Part shown: positions 56,828-64,000 of the stretch, one piece after another
Position numbering within the stretch: position 1 is the first letter of the stretch
Layout of the letters: every line of letters begins with the position of its first letter
DNA from: Vibrio maerlii
GTDB lineage: Bacteria > Pseudomonadota > Gammaproteobacteria > Enterobacterales > Vibrionaceae
Direction of reading: 5' to 3'
DNA: 64,000 nt
Assembly: GCF_003415655.1 (NCBI RefSeq)
Contig: NZ_QRHC01000005.1
Coordinates: 124,001 to 188,000 of the forward strand
Notes under the pieces: generated by a model
The model's input: the letters and a program-made list of their open reading frames with translations, nothing else
Database searches by the model: none
Told to the model about the DNA's origin: nothing
Translations under genes and position numbers: made by a program

Positions 56828-57403
56828 TTACTTCACCCCTACTAATTGATCCCTGAGGTCACGATACTCGCTATTAGGTGCTAGCCAGATTGCTAAAAAC
56901 GCATCGTTGAGATTTTCATTTTCAACCCGACCAATCAATCTATTGCTAAAAAATTTACTCGAGTGATAAAAACTACCCACCTGCCCATCGGTGACGTAGG
57001 CGAGCTTATCCCCTTCTCTAATATTGGGATAAATCGCTTTCATCGTTGCGATCCAACTGCCTTGCTCACCCTTACTCACTCCAAGTTTAGTCCATTGGTC
57101 TTGAGTTGCTTCAATGAGCTGTTCTGCACTTATGTCGCGCTGGTACTCGATAGTTAAGGCGAGTGGGTGCGGCGTTACGTCGTCTGATAGCTGATAGTAG
57201 CCATTTGGCGTTGTGAGGCGAGATTGATAGATGTCGAAAAAAAACCACGATAGCTGCGCTTCACCGACTAAAGGCCATTGCTGCCACTGGTTTTTATTTA
57301 CAGCCTCTTGCTGGCGGGTGAGCGACGCTGATGATTGGAAACTTGTAACCAGCATGAGTAAACCGAGCAAATTGGCTGTGTAGTTTAGAAGAATGCGTCC
57401 CAT
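56828..57403 (-). CDS. chalcone-isomerase-like periplasmic protein
   Basis: A 191-residue protein. The N-terminal hydrophobic segment (LLNYTANLLGLLMLVTSFQSSAS) is a signal peptide. The body carries the chalcone-isomerase-like fold (LVGEAQLSWFFFDIYQSRL, then TIEYQRDISAEQLIEATQDQW, and GQVGSFYHSSKFF). Bacterial members lack flavonoid chemistry and are often read as fatty-acid-binding or lipocalin-like. It is immediately upstream of the DUF3833 gene, and part of the operon that holds cfa-like and FAD-oxidase genes, so lipid binding is plausible. Confidence 0.85.
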   Translation of the reverse strand: MGRILLNYTANLLGLLMLVTSFQSSASLTRQQEAVNKNQWQQWPLVGEAQLSWFFFDIYQSRLTTPNGYYQLSDDVTPHPLALTIEYQRDISAEQLIEATQDQWTKLGVSKGEQGSWIATMKAIYPNIREGDKLAYVTDGQVGSFYHSSKFFSNRLIGRVENENLNDAFLAIWLAPNSEYRDLRDQLVGVK

Positions 57404-57427
57404 CGATACTGCTCCCTTTGGATGCTA

Positions 57428-57937
57428 TCAGTTATTTACGTACTGGTTAGAAAACCACTCCTTTTTAGAAGCAAACAAGATGAGACTCGTAAGTAATGCC
57501 CACTCAATCATTAATATTATGAAGGTAGTCATAAATGGAATCCCCCACTCAACCGCACCGAACTTAACGCCTGCGAAGTAACTGAGTGCTCCTCCCATTG
57601 CTCCTAATGCTATTACGACTAAATGAGGCAATGTGCTCAATCGCGCAGCCATTAAATTTGCATACCAACCAAACGCAAACCACAGTGCAACCAACCAAAG
57701 GGGAATAAAATGAGAAGGGAATATAAACAAACCGCCAGCTTGATTCAGGCTGTCCACCAGCACGCCAACCACAGAAAAAGCAACGGCTTGTGATAAAAAA
57801 TGCTTGCCGAGAGTCATTAGCCAGACATAACTCGCGACCACAAGGGCGAATAACCAAACTTGGTAGTGGCTCTGGCCTAACACGGCCAAGAACCATAATA
57901 GTTGAAACCAAACCGAAATAGCGACCAGCCTCATCAC
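57428..57937 (-). CDS. DUF2878 family membrane protein
   Basis: A 169-residue inner-membrane protein with about five hydrophobic segments, for example LVAISVWFQLLWFLAVLGQ at the start and WGIPFMTTFIILMIEWALLTSLILF at the end. It matches the DUF2878 family, which sits next to cfa-type genes in many gamma-proteobacteria. The function is unknown. It lies 6 bases after the cyclopropane-synthase-like gene. Confidence 0.85.
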   Translation of the reverse strand: MMRLVAISVWFQLLWFLAVLGQSHYQVWLFALVVASYVWLMTLGKHFLSQAVAFSVVGVLVDSLNQAGGLFIFPSHFIPLWLVALWFAFGWYANLMAARLSTLPHLVVIALGAMGGALSYFAGVKFGAVEWGIPFMTTFIILMIEWALLTSLILFASKKEWFSNQYVNN

Positions 57938-57942
57938 AATAC

Positions 57943-59220
57943 CTACGAATCTTGAGCCGAAGAGGGGCGCGATAAAGTTAGGTGAATTGTCGATATGCTA
58001 TTAGCCAAAAATCCGCCCTCGCAATAGCAGAAGTAATAACGCCACATACGAATGAAACGCTCATCGTACCCTAACTCTCTAACACGTCGCTCTGCATGGT
58101 TAAAACGTACTCTCCATTCTTTCAGCGTCTTCGCGTAGTCCTGCCCAATATCAAACAGGTCACGAATCACTAAATCACTGTGTTTCGTGGCAGCAGCTGC
58201 TAATGACGTCACTGACGGCAGAAATCCACCCGGGAAAATGTACTTCTGGATAAAATCAACATCATTACTGTAAGAATCATATCTCTGGTCTGCGATAGTG
58301 ATCGCTTGTATAGCCATTAGCCCACCCGGCTTAAGCAAGGACTGGCACTTTTTGATGTATGACGGTAAGTACTCTTTCCCTACCGCCTCAATCATCTCGA
58401 TCGATACTAGTTTGTCGTACTGCCCTGTTAAGTTGCGGTAGTCTTCTTTAAGCAAAGTAATCTTATCTTCTAACCCTTCAGACTGAATACGCTGCTGAGT
58501 ATAGGCGTGCTGCTCTTCCGATATCGTGGTTGTCGTCACTTCAACCTGATAATGCTTCACCATATAGATAGCCATTGCGCCCCAACCGGTGCCAATTTCG
58601 ATCACTTTATCTCCAGCTTGAAGGTTTAATTGTTGACACAAACGTTCCATTTTATTGAGCTGGGCCTGTTCCAATGTATCGCTTTCATCTTTGAAATAGG
58701 CAGATGAGTAAAGCATCTCTTTATCTAGAAATGTAAAGTACAAGTCGTTACCGAGATCATAATGGGCATGGATGTTTTTCTTTGAATTTTCAATAGAGTT
58801 TCTGTTGAGCCAGTGAACGCATTTTTTCAACACGTTCGTTGTCCAATTCGATTCTTTTTCCATACGGTCAACAGACTCTAGATTCAGCGCCATTAGCTTC
58901 ATGACCAGTGTGAGATCAGGGCTGTCCCACCAATCATCCATATAAGCCTCACCCGCAGCGATGCTACCGCCCGAGAGCACTCGTTTATAGAAGTCAGGGT
59001 GTTTTACTTCAATCAAGGCGTTTATCTTGTTGTCACCAATAGGTTTAGGGCCGAACTGGCGATAACTCACAACAGATTCTTCTACGTCACTATCGAACTG
59101 TTCCAAAATTGTTAACTGGCCAAATTTGAGACTGTCTAGCGTCTTAAACATCAATTGCTGCGCGGCTCTCTGTGTGGTTGTGAGTCCCTTTCTCGACGCC
59201 AATACACTGCTGTTCAACAT
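57943..59220 (-). CDS. cyclopropane-fatty-acyl-phospholipid synthase family methyltransferase
   Basis: A 425-residue SAM-dependent enzyme. The SAM motif is [14 protein letters not shown] near residue 203, and [16 protein letters not shown] is near 275. The N-terminal domain of about 150 residues covers the lipid-binding region. Cfa-family enzymes add a methylene or methyl group to unsaturated acyl chains of membrane lipids. In this operon a flavin oxidoreductase encoded two genes upstream could act on the product, as in the furan-fatty-acid (UfaM/UfaD) or 10-methyl fatty acid systems. The product cannot be read from the sequence. It overlaps the DUF1365 gene by 7 bases. Confidence 0.9.
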   Translation of the reverse strand: MLNSSVLASRKGLTTTQRAAQQLMFKTLDSLKFGQLTILEQFDSDVEESVVSYRQFGPKPIGDNKINALIEVKHPDFYKRVLSGGSIAAGEAYMDDWWDSPDLTLVMKLMALNLESVDRMEKESNWTTNVLKKCVHWLNRNSIENSKKNIHAHYDLGNDLYFTFLDKEMLYSSAYFKDESDTLEQAQLNKMERLCQQLNLQAGDKVIEIGTGWGAMAIYMVKHYQVEVTTTTISEEQHAYTQQRIQSEGLEDKITLLKEDYRNLTGQYDKLVSIEMIEAVGKEYLPSYIKKCQSLLKPGGLMAIQAITIADQRYDSYSNDVDFIQKYIFPGGFLPSVTSLAAAATKHSDLVIRDLFDIGQDYAKTLKEWRVRFNHAERRVRELGYDERFIRMWRYYFCYCEGGFLANSISTIHLTLSRPSSAQDS

Positions 59221-60044
59221 TGTGAATTCTCCTTAACTTGCACAGAACTGCTGCCATCTTGAGCCGAATCTGATTGATTTTGTTTTAAGTCATTCTTAGT
59301 TTCGTGATTACCAGGATGATCAAATATAGGGACACGCTTAAGCCACAGCTTGAGTGCATGCCAATAAATGCCAAACATCACATACACCGCCATTACTGGA
59401 ACGCGCATTAATTGGGTGAGCATCTCACGTGATGTGAACAAATGCTTCTTCATCGCCATCGTCGCATCGAACACCTTATCGCCCTTGTGACACTCAAGGT
59501 GAATAAAAAGCTTTTTATCTAAAGGGTTAACGCGCCAAACGTATTCCTGATCCATAGGATTAAATGGGGAAACATGGAACGCTTTGGCGTGCCTCCAGCT
59601 CTTGCCTGCTTCAACTGCTGAAGCTGGTATTGCGTAATAATGCCTTTCATTCCACGGTGTATTACTTACTTCCGCCAACAAGTACCGCCACGTACCCGCA
59701 TCATCATGCACATAGTAAAAGTTCACAGGGCTGAAATAGATGCCCATATATCTGAGATGACAAACGGCAATGACTCGTCCCGTCGTCTCGTCGCCGGTAA
59801 GCTCTTGCACTTTACAGTGCACAGCCGCCTTGAGGTTGCCCTCTCCTAAATAATCTTCACGTTTGAATCTCGCCCAATGCCACCAACGAGTACCAAAGAG
59901 CATCACCGACTTTTCTAATTGCTCAATCTCATCAAGGTCAATTGCTGGCATAAACAAGACGTAGTTCAAGCTGTGCTTTTGAGGTGTAAAGCGTCGATGC
60001 CTTACATCGCCCACCATAAGTGAAGAGTTGAGTTCAGCCATCAT
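59214..60044 (-). CDS. DUF1365 family protein
   Basis: A 276-residue protein of the DUF1365 family, which travels with cfa-like and FAD-oxidase genes. It begins [26 protein letters not shown] and has [18 protein letters not shown] near 108 and [17 protein letters not shown] near 155. One hydrophobic segment lies near 215-235. The C-terminal tail is polar and probably disordered. The start overlaps the FAD-oxidase gene stop by four bases and the end overlaps the cfa-like gene, so the three are coupled. Its activity is not established. Confidence 0.88.
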   Translation of the reverse strand: MMAELNSSLMVGDVRHRRFTPQKHSLNYVLFMPAIDLDEIEQLEKSVMLFGTRWWHWARFKREDYLGEGNLKAAVHCKVQELTGDETTGRVIAVCHLRYMGIYFSPVNFYYVHDDAGTWRYLLAEVSNTPWNERHYYAIPASAVEAGKSWRHAKAFHVSPFNPMDQEYVWRVNPLDKKLFIHLECHKGDKVFDATMAMKKHLFTSREMLTQLMRVPVMAVYVMFGIYWHALKLWLKRVPIFDHPGNHETKNDLKQNQSDSAQDGSSSVQVKENSQC

Positions 60045-61336
60045 GCCGCCCCTTTTACCTGGGATTGCTCATCATTGTGTGTTTCTGCAAGTACTTGTAT
60101 TCCCCGCACCACATCCAGTGCACTACGCACTCCGTCCTCATGGAAGCCGTTGTACCAATAAGCACCGCAAAACCAGGTTTTATTCACACCATTGATTTCT
60201 TCTTTGCGTTGCTGTGCTTTCAAAGACTGTGTAGTGAATACAGGGTGGTCATAGACGAATGTACGTAGGACCTTATCGGGGTTAATCTTGTCTGAGCAAT
60301 TCAAAGACACGCAGAAGGTATGATTCGACTCAATGTGCTGGAGAATATTCATATCGTAAGTCAGTGTCGGCAGTTGGAACTCTTCTCCCGCTTTACCCTC
60401 TAATTTATAGTTCCAGGCGGCCCAAGCGGCAGTGCGCTTTGGCAACAGCTCGGTATCTGTATGTAATATCACTTCATTCGCTTGATACGCCATGTCACCA
60501 AAGATCTCTTGTTCCTTATTACTAGCATCACTGAGAAGCGCTAATGATTGATTACTATGAGATGCAAAGATGACATGATCGTAACGTTCTGTTTGCCCAT
60601 TACTTTCCACTAATACCCCTTCAACCGAACGGGTGACTGAACCAACCGGACTATTGAGACGAATGCGGTCCTTAAAGCCACGAGTCAAGGGTTCTATATA
60701 ACTGCGTGAGCCACCGTCTATCACATACCATTGAGGTCGATTGACAACATCTAATAAGCCATGGTTCAAGAAAAATCGTAAGAAAAAACCCAGTGGGAAA
60801 GCACGCATGTCAGCTAATGTCGATGACCAAATCGCCGCCCCCATTGGCAGAATGTAGTTCTCACAAAAATAATCAGAAAAATTATTTTCAGAAAGGAAGT
60901 CACCCAGCGTTTGACCATCTTCTACGTGTTGCTCAACTCTGCTTTTAGATAGCTTGTTGAAACGTACGATTTCATAGATGAACTTGTAAAATTTAGGCTT
61001 GAATAGATTGCTCTTTTGAGCGAATAGCGTTGCAATTGTGTGCCCATTGTACTCCAGACCTTGCTTGTCGTTGCGTACACTAAAGCTCATTTCGGTCGGA
61101 GTAGTTGATACACCAATTTCGTTAAGTAAGCGGATGAAGTTTGGGTACGTTCTATCGTTGTAAACAATAAATCCCGTATCGACCGCGTAATTCTTGTTAT
61201 CTAGCTGTACGTCAATAGTAGCTGTGTGTCCGCCGACATAATCATTGGCTTCGTAGACAGTGATATCGTGCTCTTTATGAAGATAGTAGCCGCATGTTAG
61301 GCCAGAAATTCCGCTTCCTATTATCGCGATTTTCAT
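60041..61336 (-). CDS. FAD-dependent amine-oxidase-like oxidoreductase
   Basis: A 431-residue flavoprotein from ATG 61336, preceded by AGGAG; the upstream frame to 61384 adds 16 residues before the FAD motif. The dinucleotide motif [17 protein letters not shown] is at the N-terminus, with [16 protein letters not shown] a little later. It resembles the flavin amine-oxidase-like proteins encoded beside cfa genes, whose known relatives act as acyl-chain desaturases in furan fatty acid synthesis (UfaD). Its own substrate is inferred to be a methylated or cyclopropanated acyl chain. Confidence 0.88.
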   Translation of the reverse strand: MKIAIIGSGISGLTCGYYLHKEHDITVYEANDYVGGHTATIDVQLDNKNYAVDTGFIVYNDRTYPNFIRLLNEIGVSTTPTEMSFSVRNDKQGLEYNGHTIATLFAQKSNLFKPKFYKFIYEIVRFNKLSKSRVEQHVEDGQTLGDFLSENNFSDYFCENYILPMGAAIWSSTLADMRAFPLGFFLRFFLNHGLLDVVNRPQWYVIDGGSRSYIEPLTRGFKDRIRLNSPVGSVTRSVEGVLVESNGQTERYDHVIFASHSNQSLALLSDASNKEQEIFGDMAYQANEVILHTDTELLPKRTAAWAAWNYKLEGKAGEEFQLPTLTYDMNILQHIESNHTFCVSLNCSDKINPDKVLRTFVYDHPVFTTQSLKAQQRKEEINGVNKTWFCGAYWYNGFHEDGVRSALDVVRGIQVLAETHNDEQSQVKGAA

Positions 61337-61349
61337 GATGACTCCTTTA

Positions 61350-62147
61350 TCACTGTTTATGTTGAGATGGCGTCTGGTTAGCACCAGATTCTGATTTAAC
61401 TAACTTGCTCACCAACCAGTACTGCCAGTTATATGGCAGAAGGCCAATTACTCGTAAAATAGACGTGAAGACAAATGGGAAGTAAATATTTGTCTTCCCA
61501 GCTTCAATGCCCCTACGAATAGATCTAGAAGCCTCTTCTACCGACACAATCATTGGCATATCGAAGGTGTTTTTGTCGGTAAGTGGTGTCTTAACAAAAC
61601 CAGGAAATACTGAGACAACATCGATACCTTGTGGCGCAAGATCTAAGCGAAGAGTACGTGCTAGATAACCGAGGGCGGCCTTTGAGGCTCCGTACGCTTC
61701 CGCTCTTGGTAGAGCAACCTCACTGGCAATAGAACCAACGACGACAACTTTATGCCCAGCCTCAAAATGTGATTGGAAGGCCTCGATGCAGTTCGCTACA
61801 CCAGTCACGTTTGTGTTCATCACTCTCGCAAACAGACCAGAATCAATCTGACCGTCGTCAATATATTCACAATCCCCAGCGTTTAGTATCCAAACAGCCG
61901 GATGCCATGACTTGTCTAAACTCGCGAGTTGTTTTGCAGCGTCTTGAGCAGACGACGTATCCGTAATGTCGAAGCTGAGTGACTTAATATTGTCCGAAGT
62001 TTCCTCAAGGTCTTCGAGTCGTGACTGGTTTCTACCGCAACAAATTACTTTGACACCACTTTGAGCGTAATCCTTAGCGAGCTGCATTCCTATACCGGAG
62101 GTTGCTCCGGTAATTAAGACGCAGTTATTAGCGATTGTACTGTCCAT
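61350..62147 (-). CDS. short-chain dehydrogenase/reductase
   Basis: A 265-residue SDR enzyme. The NAD(P) motif is TGATSGIGMQLA near residues 14-25. The catalytic Ser is in VVVGSIASE, and Tyr and Lys in EAYGASKAALG near 151-155. A C-terminal hydrophobic segment (FVFTSILRVIGLLPYNWQYWL) suggests membrane association. It is the second gene of the operon, overlapping the NTF2-like gene by one base. The substrate is unknown. Confidence 0.92.
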   Translation of the reverse strand: MDSTIANNCVLITGATSGIGMQLAKDYAQSGVKVICCGRNQSRLEDLEETSDNIKSLSFDITDTSSAQDAAKQLASLDKSWHPAVWILNAGDCEYIDDGQIDSGLFARVMNTNVTGVANCIEAFQSHFEAGHKVVVVGSIASEVALPRAEAYGASKAALGYLARTLRLDLAPQGIDVVSVFPGFVKTPLTDKNTFDMPMIVSVEEASRSIRRGIEAGKTNIYFPFVFTSILRVIGLLPYNWQYWLVSKLVKSESGANQTPSQHKQ

Positions 62148-62569
62148 TACGACTTACCTAGCTTGAGTTTGATCGAACGAATGATTGCGCCGAGTATCGG
62201 GAGGTTTTCATAGAGCATCTCGCCCAAGTCGAAATAATCGCGGTGATAAATGACCTTACCATCGCTGAATTTGAGGTGACTTACTCCTTTGACGACGACG
62301 AGTTGTCCAGCTTTCAGCTTGGGGTGTTTAAGCGACATCTCCCATACTAAGAAACCCACGTTTCCAATTTGCTGGTGTTCAGTAATATTGAAATCACAGC
62401 TCGTTACGTTACTGTACAAGCTATCAAAGTAAGCCGATAAAGCGCTCCAACCTTCTAATGTATGAGCAGCATCCTCAAACACAACATCATTGTGATATAC
62501 GTTCTCTAGCATCGAGAGATTGTTCTTGCTGAGCTGCTGATAGACTTTTCCGACCGCTTCGATATTCAT
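62147..62569 (-). CDS. NTF2-like (SnoaL-type) protein, first gene of the operon
   Basis: A 140-residue protein from ATG 62569, which has a GGAAGG ribosome-binding site; the upstream reading to 62623 lacks one and would overlap the putative operator region. The fold pattern is of an NTF2-like domain: MNIEAVGKVYQQLSKNNLSML, then VFEDAAHTLEGWSALSAYF and KVIYHRDYFDLGEML. Such proteins are ligand-binding or small isomerase-like. It heads the eight-gene operon, and two operator-like sequences precede it. Confidence 0.88.
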   Translation of the reverse strand: MNIEAVGKVYQQLSKNNLSMLENVYHNDVVFEDAAHTLEGWSALSAYFDSLYSNVTSCDFNITEHQQIGNVGFLVWEMSLKHPKLKAGQLVVVKGVSHLKFSDGKVIYHRDYFDLGEMLYENLPILGAIIRSIKLKLGKS

Positions 62570-62616
62570 TGTCACCTTCCAACTGTTACAACCATTTAGG
62601 ATGTTTGAACCAGGGT

Positions 62617-62639
62617 TGTACAAAATTTGTAGATGTATA
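62617..62639 (-). promoter_or_regulatory. putative LitR/CarH-type operator, copy A
   Basis: Read on the minus strand, TATACA and TGTACA are separated by 11 bases. It lies 48-70 bases upstream of the NTF2-like start codon. The arms match the form T(G/A)TACA...TGTA(C/T)A reported for a LitR homologue in Pseudomonas putida, whose spacer as I recall it is 12 bases. Copy B is 50 bases upstream. Confidence 0.6.
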
Positions 62640-62666
62640 ACTTAAAGGTAGTGCATACCCAAAAGT

Positions 62667-62688
62667 TGTACAAATTTTATTTTGTATA
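62667..62688 (-). promoter_or_regulatory. putative LitR/CarH-type operator, copy B
   Basis: On the minus strand AAGTTATACA begins this copy and TGTACA follows after a 10-base spacer. The 50-base distance from copy A suggests binding of two dimers or a tetramer on the same face of the helix. No regulator gene of this family is in the window. Confidence 0.6.
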
Positions 62689-62728
62689 ACTTTTTCGGTT
62701 TATTACGCAGAGAAGGAAGGATGCGATC

Positions 62729-62758
62729 AAAAAAGGCTTGGAAAATCCAAGCCTTTAT
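62729..62758 (-). terminator. terminator after htpX
   Basis: On the minus strand, a stem AAAGGCTTGG/CCAAGCCTTT with loop ATTTT is followed by a T run. It isolates htpX from the downstream operon promoter. Confidence 0.85.
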
Positions 62759-62801
62759 ATATTAGTAGGTTATAGCGCCTTATAGAGGCTATCCCACGAT
62801 G

Positions 62802-63671
62802 TTACATGTTGTAACCACGCAGCGCATCGATACGCTTGTCTAACGGTGGGTGGCTCATCAGTAGTTCGGTTAGAGAACGCTTACCGTTGATACCAAATGC
62901 CATCATTGAACCCTCTAGTTGAGGTTCATGGCTGACTTTTAGTCGCTCCAGTGCCGCAATCATCTTGTGCTTACCGACCAGTTTCGCCGCACCGTAGTCA
63001 GCGTGGAACTCGCGGTGACGGCTGTACCACATCGTAATAAAGCTTGCTAAGAAGCCGAAAACTAGCTCAAGCACCATAGATACACCGAAGTAAACCATCA
63101 TGTTACTACCTTGACCCTCTTCATCATCGTTAGATGCAACAATATTTGCGATAAAACGAGATAAGAAGATAACGAAGGTATTCACAACGCCTTGCATCAA
63201 AGTCATAGTGACCATGTCACCATTCGCGATGTGGCTAACTTCGTGAGCAAGTACCGCCTCAGCCTCGTCACGAGTCATGTTGTGCAGTAAACCTGTTGAT
63301 ACTGCAACCAAAGAATCATCACGCTTTGCACCTGTCGCAAATGCGTTGATATCCGGAGAGTCATAAATCGCAACGGTCGGCATACCAATACCTACTTGCT
63401 GTGATTGACGAGAAACTGTCTCAAGTAGCCAGTGCTCTGTTTCGTTGCGTGGGCTTTCAATCACTGCACCACCGACTGAGCGAAGAGCCATACCCTTCGA
63501 CATCATCAATGAGATGAAAGAACCACCAAAACCAAATACCGCAGCCATCACCAATAGACCTGACAAGCTTCCCGGCTGCATTCCCGTTACTGCATAAACA
63601 ACATTAAGCACCACGCTTAATACCAGCACGACGGCTAGGTTCGTTGCTAGGAATAACATCACTCGTTTCAT
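62802..63671 (-). CDS. htpX: membrane-bound zinc metalloprotease HtpX
   Basis: A 289-residue heat-stress protease of the inner membrane that helps FtsH-linked quality control. Start ATG 63671 has a GGAGAG ribosome-binding site; an upstream TTG would add four residues. Two N-terminal hydrophobic segments ([22 protein letters not shown], then [20 protein letters not shown]) precede the HEVSH zinc motif near residue 139. Two further helices and the [12 protein letters not shown] third-ligand segment follow. It has its own terminator and is transcribed towards the light/lipid operon. Confidence 0.97.
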   Translation of the reverse strand: MKRVMLFLATNLAVVLVLSVVLNVVYAVTGMQPGSLSGLLVMAAVFGFGGSFISLMMSKGMALRSVGGAVIESPRNETEHWLLETVSRQSQQVGIGMPTVAIYDSPDINAFATGAKRDDSLVAVSTGLLHNMTRDEAEAVLAHEVSHIANGDMVTMTLMQGVVNTFVIFLSRFIANIVASNDDEEGQGSNMMVYFGVSMVLELVFGFLASFITMWYSRHREFHADYGAAKLVGKHKMIAALERLKVSHEPQLEGSMMAFGINGKRSLTELLMSHPPLDKRIDALRGYNM

Positions 63672-64000
63672 TACTCTCTCCAAATAGGATGATTTATTTT
63701 TATATTGAATAGTAAGGCAGTCACTTACCTACTACCTATATAGATAGTGTCTAAGATTTGAATTACAAGGTTAAGCGATAAATTGAAACATTTAATGACA
63801 CATGAGGCTAGAGGCTAGAGGCTAGAGGCTAGAGGCTAGAGGCTAGAGGCTAGAGAATCATGATGACGTAAAACGGCCTCCGTCAACCTTCTCCGCTCAA
63901 ACCATAATTCTCAAACTCAATTCTATCCTGATATGCCACCGTACGCTTAAATAATATACCTAGCCTAATTATTCAGACTCCAACCATTACCTCTTAAGTA
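63672..64000. promoter_or_regulatory. htpX upstream region with tandem array (329 bases)
   Basis: No gene is convincing. The first 130 bases are AT-rich and should hold the htpX promoter. The 7-mer array (separate entry) lies at 63804-63855. The rest up to the window edge shows no clear structure. Confidence 0.5.
63804..63855. repeat. 7-bp tandem repeat array, copy 2
   Basis: Seven complete GAGGCTA units plus GAG, the same 7-mer (read from another phase) as at 56098-56152 and in the same orientation. It contains seven CTAG tetranucleotides. It is intergenic, upstream of htpX. Confidence 0.97.

Noticed and set aside
1..64000. Mobile element, prophage or genomic island boundaries, and tRNA or rRNA genes
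   Set aside because: I found no transposase, integrase, phage structural gene or tRNA-like cloverleaf. Gene order is largely chromosomal and conserved, so no island boundary is claimed.

Overview
The window looks like part of the main chromosome of a marine Vibrio. The protein sequences and gene order are vibrio-like: pflB-pflA, yfbU, the yeaG-yeaH-ycgB trio, kdsB-ycaR-lpxK-msbA-comEC, lolCDE next to a PilZ-like gene and mfd, csiV, ndh, and hinT-ycfL-lpoB-thiK. Genes are densely packed on both strands. I see no rRNA, tRNA, prophage, insertion sequence or CRISPR array. The species is inferred and cannot be fixed from the sequence alone.

Layout. Positions 1-8100 hold a DUF3360 membrane protein, pyruvate formate-lyase and its activase with an LpxR-like outer-membrane deacylase gene between them, yfbU and a MipA/OmpV porin-like gene. 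Positions 8300-13120 are the PrkA kinase / YeaH / SpoVR stress trio. Positions 13400-27500 form a sugar island. It has an ABC importer (binding protein, two permeases, ATPase), two cytoplasmic GH32 beta-fructosidases, two LacI-type regulators, an MDR dehydrogenase with a Gfo/Idh/MocA oxidoreductase, and an amylosucrase. Together they suggest import of unphosphorylated sucrose or fructo-oligosaccharides, followed by hydrolysis or conversion to alpha-glucan plus fructose. Three copies of a perfect palindrome, GTAAATATTTAC, mark the likely operators of the second LacI regulator. manA and a LysE/LysR pair follow.

Positions 30700-40600 carry cell-envelope biogenesis genes on the minus strand: kdsB, ycaR (59 aa), lpxK, msbA, comEC and lolE/D/C. 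Positions 40770-46300 hold a degenerate PilZ-like gene, mfd, csiV and a GNAT gene. Positions 46400-52560 are minus-strand housekeeping: ndh with a perfect FNR box upstream, ycfP, thiK, lpoB, ycfL, a COG3014 lipoprotein and hinT. nagZ, which sits between thiK and ycfP in E. coli, is absent here. A chemoreceptor gene and an orphan CARF-nuclease gene (DUF1887, VC1899/Card1-like) follow on the plus strand.

Positions 56290-62570 are an eight-gene minus-strand operon: NTF2-like, SDR, FAD amine-oxidase-like, DUF1365, CFA-type methyltransferase, DUF2878, chalcone-isomerase-like and DUF3833. Its promoter region has two TATACA-N10/11-TGTACA elements resembling operators of the B12-dependent light sensor family LitR/CarH. 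I infer a light or singlet-oxygen response that makes modified membrane fatty acids. htpX lies upstream. Three short tandem arrays, two of a 7-mer and one of an 8-mer, flank this region, and each contains exactly seven CTAG tetranucleotides.

The most interesting items are the light/oxidative lipid operon with its putative operators, the orphan CARF nuclease, the CTAG-dense arrays, and the amylosucrase-linked sugar island with its palindromic operators.
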